64,000 nucleotides of DNA from Nymphaea colorata (Eukaryota > Streptophyta > Magnoliopsida > Nymphaeales > Nymphaeaceae). The DNA lies in the NCBI RefSeq assembly GCF_008831285.2, contig NC_045145.1:3698723-3762722 (forward strand), given 5' to 3'. This document shows positions 10,250-20,951 of the stretch, piece after piece; position 1 is the first letter of the stretch, and each line of letters begins with the position of its first letter. Under the pieces are notes generated by a model. The model made no database searches. It worked only from the letters and a program-made list of their open reading frames with translations, and had not been told where the DNA came from. The translations under genes and the position numbers were made by a program.

Positions 10250-11670
10250 ATTATAATAACAAAGATAATGAAAAGAGCAATTATTATTTAGAAAAACATA
10301 ATTAGAATATGGATATAAACAAAATATTGTATAATCATATCAATGACATATAAAAGTATGTTGATATTTGTGCTCAATCAAGAGCAATTCTGCTGCATTC
10401 TGTGTTCATTGTTCAAATGATTGAATCCCACATGAAGGTTGTGTGACTGACTGCCATTGCCGTGCTGCCATTTTTTTTCTCTTTTCTCATATGTAATAGC
10501 ATATGAGAAGATTAGGGATTAGAACCAGACCAGTAATAATGTGCAAACAGTAACAACCAACTATAAAAATAGTGTACCTAAAGATCCTTTGAAGTAGTCT
10601 AAAAGTAACATACTCAAACGTCCACTAACCAGATCCATGATCGTTCAACATTATTATATATGAAAGAGAAAGAAAGATAGTCTTTTTCTGGACGTAGATA
10701 TCTTCTAAAAACAGCCTAAAGGAAATAAGGAAACTAAAATAAATCAAAATAGCTTTCACATGAAAAGCACTGAAAACAGTATGGGAACTAAGAACAAGTA
10801 CTAGAAACCAATTCCATGATGGCAAGTAAACTTACAGTTCTTTGTCCGGGGATAACCTTAGAGACAGATGATAGCTTCAAATTCCCCTCCTCTCCACGTG
10901 AATACCAAATCAGTGTTGCCTCATCCTGGTTGAAATGAAAGTTAAGGCAAATTTCTTCACAGACGTAGAATCTGTCACATGGGGACATCATTAAAAAAGT
11001 CCATGCCAGACAATGCACAATCAATTAATCATAGAAAGGCGTCTTTATCACTTTGGGAGCATTTTCTTAACGGCAAGTAGTAAATAGGAAACTGGAAAAC
11101 CCTTTTTCAGTTGAGGCTACTCGTCGAGAGTAGAGAGGCCCAGAGGGGAAGGATTTTCAGTGCACCGAAACCCCTTTTTCTTAAGTTGGTGGAAATCAAA
11201 ATTGTTGGTGGAAAGCAAAGAGTCAAATATCAGATATGCCCAATATACGTAATACGAACCTTCATATCATGCTTAATGAAATAGAAATTCAAAGATTCGT
11301 GTGAAACAAAAAAAGAAATCAAAGAGGAAGAAACAGAGGCCGGCCCACTCACTGTCTGTCTCTTTCGGTGCCATCGCCGTTCACCGCCGTCGCCTCCATT
11401 GCTGGTTGCCGTCCACCGGTCGTCCGTCGCCGCCACCGGTCGTCGAAGCTTTTCAGAAGAAACAGTAATAGAGGCAGAGAAGGAGAACCCGAGAAGAAGA
11501 AAGCATCGGGCAAAAAATGCCTTAGGTTTATGTTTTTCAGATCGAAATATGGTTTGGATTTGGTTTCGACCCGAAACTAGATCCAAACGTACCACCACGT
11601 GTACCGGTACTGCCGTACCGGTGTACCGGTACCGGTATGTGGGTCCTCCAGGCGTGCCGCAGTGATATAG
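10250..11670. other. hAT region upstream of transposase, mostly unidentified
   Basis: About 1.4 kb between the transposase start and the right terminus. Apart from the captured exon it holds a GC-rich block at 11340-11470 (repeated CCACCGGTCGTC words) that looks like a plant 5' leader. Palindromic GTACCGGTACC words lie near the end at 11590-11640. No intact coding sequence is recognised. Confidence 0.5.
10836..10925 (-). pseudogene. Captured PH-domain exon (PRAF-type RCC1/FYVE/PH protein) inside the hAT
   Basis: On the minus strand an exon of exactly 30 codons lies between a CAG acceptor (CAACCAG|GATGAG) and a GTAAGT donor (AGAACT|GTAAGT). It encodes DEATLIWYSRGEEG followed by NLKLSSVSKVIPGQRT. 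From memory, this matches the PH-domain segment of the plant PRAF family (PH, RCC1 and FYVE domains), which has ...IPGQRT... at that place. Neither hAT nor gypsy elements carry such sequence, so it is best explained as host exon capture. The flanking 10926-11340 and 10250-10835 may include captured intron, but I cannot identify further exons. Confidence 0.7.
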
Positions 11671-11678
11671 GTACCGGA
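11671..11678. repeat. Right 8-bp target-site duplication of the hAT element
   Basis: GTACCGGA is identical to 7813-7820 and is followed at once by gypsy integrase sequence (TCCTACACATGTGATTGAC). Confidence 0.9.
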
Positions 11679-11942
11679 TCCTACACATGTGATTGACTTT
11701 CAAGGTATTCAAGTGCATGATGATTTGACAATGGAAGAAAAACCTATTAGAATTGTGGATCAAAGAGAGCAAGTACTTCACACTAAGAGAATTCCTTTAG
11801 TGAGAGTGGAATGACAACACCATGAGTTGAAGGAGAGTACATGAGAACTCGAAAATGATGTGCAAAAGAAGTATCTACACTTGTTCTTGCATTAAGGTAT
11901 GATCTAATTTCGATGACGAAATTTTATTTAAGGAGGGTAAGA
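11679..11942 (+). pseudogene. Ty3/gypsy integrase C-terminus after the hAT insertion, and polypurine tract
   Basis: The frame resumes with PTHVIDFQGIQVHDDLTMEE, then IRIVDQREQVLHTKRIPLVR, the usual end of gypsy pol. It then meets TGA where tryptophan is expected, twice. The polypurine tract AAGGAGGGTAAGA directly precedes the LTR at 11943. Confidence 0.85.
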
Positions 11943-14777
11943 TGTAACGTTACTTATTTTGGGTAGGTCGGGTTGGAGTGGGTCCAGACCTGAGCCCCAC
12001 TCGTGAAAGAGCCAGATGCCGACCCCTCTTCTCCCTCACCTTCTTCAGCATCTTCCTCTTCTTCTTCTTTGTCTCTTCCTTTGCTACGATTGCAGCATAG
12101 AGAAGGAAGCGAAAGAGACTGCAGCCACGGCGGAGGTGAAGGACGGCGGCAGCGAAGCATAGGTAAGCCCGTCGGTCTCTCCCTCTCTTCTTTCTTCTTC
12201 TTCTTCCCCCTTTCGCTACTCTTTGTTGTTTCTCCCTTTTTCCGACTGCTCTCCGTCGAATCCCTCTCACTACTGTAGCTCTCCCTTGCCACTCTCCTTC
12301 CCCTTCCTGCCAGCTCTCTCAAGCACGGTCCCTCTCCTTTGTTGCCCTCTTGTCTCCCTCTCCCTCTCTCGCGTTTCCTTTTTGTTTCTCCCTCGGCCCG
12401 CACTCTCCCCTCTCTGTAAGTGCCCTCTCTCTGCTCGAGTTCACTCCTGGACCCTCCTATCTCCTCCACTCTTTCTCCCGCACAGCCTCAGTCTTGTGCA
12501 ACCTTCTCCCATCTCTCTGTTTGTTTCTTCCCCCTACCTCCAATCTCACACTCTCACTGTTTTTTTTCCCTCTCCCTCAACCGAACCCTACCACTCAGCC
12601 GAACCTCTCTTTTTGCCTTGTTGACTGCCTCCTTCTAATGACAGACCTCTCTTTTCATTTTCCTTTCGTTGATGCTCATCATACTTATTGCCGTTTGATT
12701 GGATTTTAGGTAGGGAAGTTTGTCTTCCCTCTCTTACCGGCAATTAGGCTGTGTTGTTGGCATTGGCACTTGATCGAACACTTGAGGTGGCTGCCAAGAA
12801 CTCTACAACAGTTTTGATGCTAACATTGTGGTGAGCAAGACTTAATCGAGCTTAAATTGTCAAATAATTGTTGTTGGAGCATGTATAATTATTATTTGAG
12901 CATGTTATACTTAAGATTTGATATAGTAGAATGCATGTTGCGTTGCTATTTTGGGAAAAGTTTATGACTATTTTGAGAAGGATGAGGATCTACGAAAAAT
13001 TGAGGAGATGGGGAGATGCCCATTGAAGGGCTTTGTGAGTCGATACTACCAGTCGACACCCTCTTAAGGCGATGACATGCCTTAATGATTATGTTTCATA
13101 CTTGTATAAATTGAAAAGTGAAGCGAGTAGATAACTTATCGTTTGATTGTGTTTGCAGATACACCGGGCACGTCCAGCAGACCTTGAGCAACAAGATGTG
13201 AAGCTCGAGGTATTTTGGGTGTTTCGTGGATGTGCGATAAGTATGGCGGCATTCCAAGCAAATTCCAGCCTGTGGTCAACTTTCGAATGTGTGTTTCCAG
13301 GATCATTGGATCCTATGATTGTGATGTAAGTGAATGATTGTAATGTGACTGAATGATTGTGAAGTAATTAAAAGAATGTATACATGGAAATTTAATGATT
13401 ATGTGATGAGTTTTGTTTTGAAAATTTGTATGCAATTGCATGTGAATGCTAAAATTGATAACTGCTTAGGACAGATGAGGTGGGATCTCGAGTTGAGTGT
13501 CTCCTCGATCCCGATTGTGCATTAGAAAGTATCCTAGAATGATAACTGCATAGCACAACTATGAGCCAATCACAGATCGAGACTACTCTCTGTGGTTTGG
13601 CTAAGTTTTGAAAGATGTGATTGATGTGAATGTTGTAGTATGTTGCATATGAATTGCCATGGGCGATAATGAAATTGAAGGGTAGTTGTACCCGTATTAT
13701 TATGACGGCTAGCTAAGAATGTTAATGATATGTGTGGTCTTCGTGTGGAGGCAATTGGAGGTGTGAGTGCATACATGAGGTGAACCAACCTCATGAGCTA
13801 GTCAGTCATTTTTGTGAATGTGCAATTGTAATGATAAAAAAGAAAGAATAAAAGATAAGAGGTCAGTGGGTTGTGGCAATGTGTTTATGAGTTGTCCCGC
13901 CTTCGCCACTAGTCTCGCCTGTTCGGAGCGTGGGCGGTGCAAGGCCCCATGGTATTGTTGTGTGATGTGTTTGGAGCGTTTGGTTCCCGCCTTTCCAAAC
14001 AGGGTGTTTTAGGGAAGGCTGAGTATTTCTCATTGTAATTCATACATACATGGACGATTGCTCTTCCGCTATAGCGTGAATGAATCCATATTGTTTCAGG
14101 CCACTGCGGGGATTGTCTCTCGGCCGTAAGCTGCCCACGGTGTGCACGTGCCTGTGTTTGCACCCACAAGAACTGTCAATTCACTAAAGTTATTGTAAAT
14201 GAAATGAATGAGAATGATATGTTTATGCATGAGTTGCATGTGAATTGTAAACGTGTCGTGATTTATATGAGGGGTCTTCTTGACATGTCATGTGATTGAG
14301 TGTTTTATCACGACGTGATAGTAATTTGTTTTCGTAATTGCTATATCTCATGTTGGAACCTTACCTAAGAGGGTTAGGGATTTATCTGGCTTGTTGTCAT
14401 ACTACGAAGGATAAACCTTTTGTTGTTTTATTTTTCAGTTTTTGGCGGACCTGGGGTAGCAAATTGATCAGATGAACTCACATCCTATTAGGGAGATTTT
14501 GAGTCAATTATAGTGTCGGCGCGTCTTGTTTTGCTATTATTAATGCCCTGTTTTTGTTAGGCATCAATGTCATGGTTTTGGAACATTTTTGTCATATCTA
14601 TTATTGAGAAATGTGATGTAATTTTGTATGAACGGAATTGATTATATAATGAAAAGTTTACCCCATTGTATGAATGGCATGACTCATTTCCTTTTGAATC
14701 GTTGTGTTATCGCACCTCAATGTTTTATGTTTTAAAGAAAAAAATTTATTTAAGGGTCAAATGGTTGAGGTGTGACA
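11943..14777 (+). repeat. Ty3/gypsy 3' LTR (about 2.8 kb)
   Basis: It starts TGTAACGTTACTT right after the polypurine tract and is taken to end at ...GAGGTGTGACA (14777), giving the TG...CA form. The first 700 bp are pyrimidine-rich (CTCCCTCTC runs), so long frames appear on both strands that are only low-complexity artefacts. No 5' LTR is in the window, so the right end is inferred from the TG/CA rule and not from an alignment. Confidence 0.6.
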
Positions 14778-14811
14778 GCCTAGTCCAGCCCTGGCCCGAT
14801 TTATTTTGAAA

Positions 14812-14898
<87 letters not shown>

Positions 14899-16285
14899 AA
14901 TATATTTATTTTTTTAATAAAAATGGAAGCCCTGACCACCCCAGCCCAAAAGCCGGATGAGCACCCGACATATTCACAATTAGCCCATCTGCTACAAAAT
15001 TTGAGAAGAGCACACAAGATGAACATTTAGTAAGGAGGTTTCTTAAAAATTTTATTGTGCTTGTCATTGATTTTTCTAGGGTCATAGTTAATCTCTTGTT
15101 CAATGATAAGCGAGTGCAAGGAGTTTATGTTTGTTATTGAGAAAGGAGTTTATGTTTATTGTAATAAAAACATTTCTAGCTTCACTTTTCGACGCTCCAT
15201 TGTTCATTTTCATAGTTGGTTTCACTCACATTTTTATCAATGACATTGTGGAAGACATTTTGATTATAGGGAGGAATGCCTACTCAATTGGCCACCTAAT
15301 TTCCAGCTCTTAGAGATCTTTGATCCCTCAATTTCTGTCATCCATGTTGTTTAGGCTCCTTTATGAACTACTCCACAAACAAAAATGGAATTATATATAG
15401 GTACACCATGTTTGAGATCATTAGTAAACTTTCTAGCGGCAAATTGCCTTAGAAAAAAAAACATACCATGGCCACCATATACATTTTTAATGCAAGCAAA
15501 TTTTTATTGATTCATGCCAATATATATGCATCCTTATAGATGCAAAAAAATGCCGTATGTATACCATAAGTTAACTTTCGTTATTGAACATTGAGCTTCC
15601 ATATTTATCAAATTTGCTCATGCTAATTTATGTAATGACCAACATAAGGCGTCAGATTTTAAAATCTCCTAAATTTCAAAAGATCTTTTCATATAAACTC
15701 ATGATACAAAAATGGCATTCATAAAGTAAATAATATATACAAAAAGTTGTTATAGATGGTTATATATATGTGTGTTGTGCTTGCATGTGTGTACGTGTAT
15801 ATATATACATATCTAGGGATCAAATGAATGACTTAAATTCCATGAACTTGTGATTTCAATATTTTAAGTTAATCAATGTAAATGTAACAATAATTTGAAT
15901 TCATTGGATTAACTATAATAGAGTAAATGCGTAACTTAAATCTCATTCTTATTCCTAAGAACTTATAATATATATATATATATATATATAATCACAAGAA
16001 TGACTTAAATCTCATTCATGTTCATACGAACTTGTGATTTCAATCTTTTAAATCAAACAATGTAAATGTAATAAAAAGTTGAACTCATTGGATTAACTAT
16101 AATAAGCAAATGAATAACTTAAATCTCATTTATATTCATAAGAACATGTGATTATAATCCTTTAAATCATTCAATATATATGTCATAACAAGTTAAACTC
16201 ATTAGATTAATTAAATGAATTAAATTTATAACATAAATTTGAACATTCACACACACACATATATATATATATAGAGAGAGAATAG

Positions 16286-16331
<46 letters not shown>

Positions 16332-17640
16332 ATATATATGAAGCATATAAAATTATATGGAAGAAAGATAAACGAGCTTAAGCTGCACTTATTGTAATGT
16401 GTGAAAAATAAGAATAAAATAGACGCCATCTCTCGTCCTAAGCCAGCTTCTAGTGGGTGTGCGTCCTTATTCTCCTTCACCTGTTGTGGTGGTGGGAACC
16501 CCCACAATAATGTCAAGAAGAGAAACAATAATGTAAGGAGGAGAAAAACATGTACAGTAAGAGAAAAATACGTCAAGAGAGAAAACCAAGGTACCCATCC
16601 AGTCAGAAATTTTTTTCATGGACACAATTAGTTTACAAATGTTAAATGAGCTGCAACTTGGGTTTTCTAGAGCTACTTCATGTAACTGGACCCAAATCCA
16701 CTTAAATCAAACACTGAAATAAGGTTTTATAGACTGGGCTCTGCTTTGCCCCAGCGTCCAGCACCAATGGTAGCACCTATCACCACCCGCATGGTCACCC
16801 GGGGAAAGAAAAAGTGATTTTTTTTTTAATGACTCAGGAAAATTGTGCATTCTCATTTACACCACAATCGAACCAAAGAAAAGTTAACTAAGGCTCTAAT
16901 ACCAAGTATAGAACTCTTGATCGCAGACCATAGGTTTAGGACAAAAACGGGACCAATAAAGTTTGATTGTTAAAGTGTTTTCTTGTATAATCTGACTGTA
17001 TAGATATGATCTTTAATCATATTTTAATAAAAATCATACACTAAGTCGGTCATTTTTTGAGTTTAACATGTTCTTTTTTTAGGAATAAAAGACGAACGGC
17101 TCTCTTATGGAACCAAATGTTTTATATTGGAAAAGCAAGTGTTTTTCTTAAACACAACCTGAATCAAATCCGGTTTTATGTTAAATTAGTATTTACAAAC
17201 CCTGGCTGGAGGAATCCAATTTCACCTTGAGACAGAATTATTTTAATTTTGAAAAGTAAATCCGGAGAGAGACGGAAGGCATGCATGCTTTCCAGAGTTC
17301 TCTTCCCCCTCATTGTTGGCACGAAAAGGCCATTTGAACTTGATCATCTACTTCTGATATTCATGACGCTAGATTCAACTTTGGATCCGATCACCGACCA
17401 GATTCCTAGGCAGAATCCAACAGATATCTGGCTTCCACCGACAGCCAAATCTAATGACATTTGAAATGATCTTACTAGATTTTTGTGCTTTACATGTCCT
17501 AATCTTCATCTCACTCGACGCTCAACACGTCCAATACAAAAATAGCTAGCTTTGTTTCCAAGTTCTCAGACGCGCTTCAAACCGTTCGGAGGGCACACGA
17601 GAATACCAAACAAGCAAGATCGGTGGTTCTTTTATTTTAA
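14778..17640. other. AT-rich intergenic DNA with microsatellites
   Basis: Between the gypsy LTR and the promoter of UGT copy 2 I see no gene. It contains long AT runs at 14811-14896 and 16247-16339 and a diverged tandem repeat at 15822-16230. A sequence at about 16888-16905 (GGCTCTAATACCAAG) is, on the minus strand, close to the initiator-tRNA primer site of copia elements (TTGGTATTAGAGCC), so a decayed copia fragment may be present. 16740-16920 is otherwise unassigned. Confidence 0.5.
15822..16230. repeat. Diverged tandem repeat, unit about 105-112 bp, about 3.5 copies
   Basis: Related blocks start near 15822, 15928, 15999 and 16106. Each contains a variant of ACTTAAATCTCATTC, GAACTTGTGATTTCAATC, TTTAAATCA, CAATGTAAATGTAA and CTCATTGGATTAACTATAA. 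The second block is cut by an AT microsatellite. It is a short minisatellite-like array, not coding. Confidence 0.65.
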
Positions 17641-17757
17641 TTGAAGAAAATGTTTTTCTTTTCCTTTACGCCGACGATTTTCGGTTACTTTTTTTTCAGA
17701 CTGGATTTGCCAACTGCTGCAATCTGACTGAATCCAACGTCCAAATTTTTGAGATTG

Positions 17758-17766
17758 TATATATAG
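17758..17766 (+). promoter_or_regulatory. Probable TATA box of UGT copy 2
   Basis: TATATATAG lies 76 bp upstream of the ATG at 17842, a plausible plant core-promoter spacing. The gene is now a pseudogene, so this is a relic. Confidence 0.45.
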
Positions 17767-18063
17767 ATAAGTAGACAGCCTGCAAACGCGTCTCCACTCG
17801 GAAACTCACCAGAACTCTTGCTTCCAGGTCCAGGATCCACCATGAGCAGCAGTATTAAGCCGCATGTCCTTGTGATTCCCTTTCCATTACAAGGTCATAT
17901 CATGCCCTTAATGGAGCTCTCCCATCGCCTGGCCGGCCAGGGCTTCCCAGTTACCTTCGTCAACACCGAGCACATTCATGAGCGACTGATGGCAGCAGCA
18001 TACCATCGAAAGCCCTCTTCCGACGATTTCGCCGGAAAAATGAAGATGGTTGCCGTTCCTGAT

Positions 18064-18309
18064 TGTAGGATGACTAGCAGGATGGCTACCGAATCAGTTT
18101 GGATTTTGAAGATAAAATCTTCTTTATTAGTCAAGATATTGTTTCCAAATTTTGTTGTAACAAAGAAACCGTTGTAACTCCATATCCCTAAATTTTTGCT
18201 ACCGTGTATATTAGGATGAAAAGTTGTCAATAGCAATACATAGAAGTTACGATTCTTCCAATTGAGTCTCTTCTTCGTCTTCTTCCTTACTGTTATTGTT
18301 ATTTTCTCA
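18064..18309 (+). repeat. Copia 5' LTR (246 bp)
   Basis: TG...CA ends. It is identical to the 3' LTR except for one base (AAATTTTTGC against AAATTCTTGC) and an extra ATTGTT near the end. Confidence 0.95.
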
Positions 18310-18361
18310 GTTTTGTGCCCTGTTTCTCATTCTGCTGTGCCCTGTTTTTTGTCCTGCTCTC

Positions 18362-20951
18362 ATGGCTACTGTGTCGGGTGTTCACAATAATGGTGATGAT
18401 CAAATTGAAGCCAACGCGTCACCCTTTCTCCTGCATCACTCGGATAATCCTGGTGCTATCCTTGTGACCAGTCCTTTAGCCGGTGACAACTATGCAACAT
18501 GGCAGAGGGTCATGAAGATGGCTTTAAGTGCAAAGAACAAATTTGGGTTCATTGATGGTTCCATTCCCAAACCTCCGTTAAACAGTCCAGACTACAAAGC
18601 TTGGATGCGCTGCAATGATTTGGTGCATTCATGGCTTCTCAACTCACTTTCAAAGGAAATCGCTAACAGCGTTATCTATGCCAATGAGGCTCGTGAGGTA
18701 TGGAATGACCTACAAGATCGTTTTTCTCAAGGTAATGCTTCCCGTATTTACCAATTGAGAAGATGGTTTCTGATCTACGACAAGAGCAATATTCCTTACC
18801 AAATTATTTTACTCGTCTAAAGACTTTATGGGATGAAATTGCTTCATATTCTACTGTTCCTACATGCTCTTGTGGTGCTTTTAAAGAGTTTAATTCCTGT
18901 CAAGATCGTGAGAAAGTGTATCAATTTTTTATGGGACTCAATGAATCGTATGGCAACATTAGAAGCCAGATTCTTGCCATAGATCCATTACCCAATATTA
19001 ACAAGGTTTACTCTCTTGTGCTGCAAGAGGAAACTCGGCGACTACTAGTTCCGCAGCTCTTGAGTTCTGAAAATACTGCTTTAGCAGTAAATTTGTTACC
19101 TTCTTATAACAAAAAATTTCTGCCAAGAGGACAGCAGTACATGAAGAACAGGCCACGTCCAAAATGTGACCACTGTGGTCAACTTGGGCATATCCAAGCA
19201 CGCTGCTATGCATTACATGGCTACCCGCCTAACCATCCAAAATCTAAAGCTTCATCTGAAATGGGTAAAGGCGGACACACTCAACATGGATCCTCGGCAA
19301 ATGTCACTACTGCTGCTATAGTTCTCTCTCAGTTGACTGAAGATCAACTCAGCAAATTAACGGCATGGCTTAGTGCTGATGACAAACCTGCTGCCGCAAA
19401 CGTCGCAGGTAAGCATATGCTCAATTCCTCCCATCATTTACCATGGATTATTGATACCGGAGCCTCAGACCATATGACTCCCCAACTTCACTTGATGACC
19501 AATGTCATTCCTCTACCCGAAGTTCGCCTTATTAATCTTCCAAATGGCCAACAACTTTCAGCTACTCATACAGGAACCATAGAACTCCAGCCGAACCTCA
19601 TACTTATAGATGTACTTTACATACCAGAATTTAGATACAATCTATTGTCAATCCCTAAACTCACCAAAACCACTGACTATGCTGCTGTTTTTCTCTCATC
19701 TTGTTGTCTCTTTCAGGACCGTTTGTCGAAGAGGCTGATTGGAGTGGGTAGCTTATGCGGCGGACTGTATCATCTACGATTACCGGCCAGTTCTCATGCT
19801 CTTTCTGTTACTTCCCTTAATAAATCTCATGTTTGGCATATGAGACTTGGACACCCGTCGTTTGACAAAACTCAATCTTTGAATTCTGATGTTCTTATTT
19901 CCAAGCATGAATTTCTATGTGATGCTTGTCATAAAGCTAAGTTCTCTCGCTTGCCCTTTTCTCATAGTAGTAGTAGAGCGAGTTTTCCATTTGCATTACT
20001 TCACTGCGATGTTTGGGGAGGATATGCCACGCCCTCACATACTGGAGCGCACTACTTCCTCACTATAGTTGATGATTTCTCTCGTGCAACTTGGGTCTTC
20101 TTGATGCGTTTTAAGTCTGAAACTTTTTCTTGTTTCACTCGGTTCCATGCTATGGTAGAAAACCAATTTCATACCAAAATTAAATGTCTTCGAAGTGACA
20201 ATGGTTCAGAATTTCTTGCAAATAATATGCAAGAATTTCTTTATATGCATGAGATCGAACACCAAACTTCATGTGTTGCGACACCGCAACAAAATGGAAG
20301 AGTTGAAAGAAAACATCGTCACTTACTTGAAGTCGCCCGAGCGCTTCGTTTTCATGCACACTTACCTATTAAGTTTTGGGGCGAATGTATTTTAACAGCC
20401 ACTTTCTTGATTAATCGTCTCCCATCCCCTATTTTGAATAATAAATCTCCTTTTGAACTCTTGTTTCATAAAACACCCATCTATGAAGATTTGCGTGTAT
20501 TTGGATGTCTATGTTATGCTCGAAATATGAGTGTACACCGAGATAAATTTACCACACGTGCATATAGATGCATTTTTGTAGGATATCCTTCAAATAAAAA
20601 AGGATATAAAGTCTATAATCTTGACTCCAAAGAAATTTTTATAAGTCGCGATGTGGTATTTTATGAAGACCGGTTCCCATTCCAATTTCAAAATGATGAT
20701 GGTTTGAACTCACGTGTGCTGCCAACACCACAAGAAGACTATATGAGTGAAGAAAGTGACTCTCCAATTGTAAGTGTGCCCGAGCCAGCTCCACCAATGT
20801 CGCCATCCATTCCACCTACTCATCTCGTTTCTACTGAACCAGTCAACCATTATAATTCTTCCTTTCATCCCAATCTGAACCCACCATACGAAAATCAAGC
20901 TGCCCAAGACACCCACCTTCATATCTCAATCAGTATGTGTGCTCAAACGTA
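18362..20951 (+). pseudogene. Copia gag, protease and integrase with frameshifts
   Basis: Gag starts at ATG 18362 and shows PFLLHHSDNPGAILVTSPL, GDNYATWQRVMKMAL and NKFGFIDGS. A frameshift near 18770 moves into the downstream frame. That frame has the zinc knuckle CDHCGQLGHIQARC (about 19167-19210), the protease motif WIIDTGASDHMT (19443), a GAG-pre-integrase block (MRLGHPSFDKT, CDACHKAKFSRLPF) and the integrase core (CDVWGGYATP, IVDDFSRATWVF, LRSDNGSEF, ATPQQNGRVERKH). A second frameshift near 20940 ends this piece after NRLPSPI and the Pro/Ser-rich linker. Confidence 0.92.

Larger units (their letters stand above)
7821..11670 (-). mobile_element. hAT DNA transposon (3850 bp) nested in the gypsy element
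   Basis: The 8-bp sequence GTACCGGA occurs directly before (7813-7820) and after (11671-11678) the element, the TSD length expected of hAT. The ends form an imperfect terminal inverted repeat: CTATGCCACCTGGG at 7821 against CTATATCACTGCGG read inward from 11670. Subterminal GGGTACGGGTAC words at the left and GTACCGGTACC words at the right resemble hAT subterminal repeats. Removing the element and one TSD copy restores the gypsy integrase frame across KYVPD-PTHVIDF. Inside are a broken transposase on the minus strand (8426-10249) and a captured host exon (10836-10925). Confidence 0.9.
4680..14777 (+). mobile_element. Ty3/gypsy LTR retrotransposon, 5'-truncated, interrupted by a hAT element
   Basis: The order is gag (from about 4685), reverse transcriptase/RNase H (5444-6430), integrase (7086-7820, continuing 11679-11940), a purine-rich tract (AAGGAGGGTAAGA) and a 3' LTR from 11943. 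The 5' LTR, primer-binding site and start of gag are missing. The protease region between gag and RT is almost entirely gone (5330-5440). The reading frames carry several stops and frameshifts, so the element is dead. Two downstream stops look like TGG-to-TGA changes (near 11811 and 11848), as expected from deamination of methylated cytosine. A 3850-bp hAT element sits at 7821-11670. Confidence 0.85.

Noticed and set aside
11230-11781. 183-codon minus-strand frame across the hAT right end
   Set aside because: It crosses the hAT/gypsy junction and the TSD, so it cannot be an ancestral gene.
11950-12640. Overlapping long frames on both strands rich in Arg/Glu/Lys or Ser/Leu/Pro
   Set aside because: They arise from a pyrimidine-rich stretch of the gypsy 3' LTR. 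They have no domains and run in several frames at once.
14806-15030. Frame encoding YIYIYI repeats (also at 16289-16576 and 46462-46765)
   Set aside because: Translation of AT microsatellites, not proteins.
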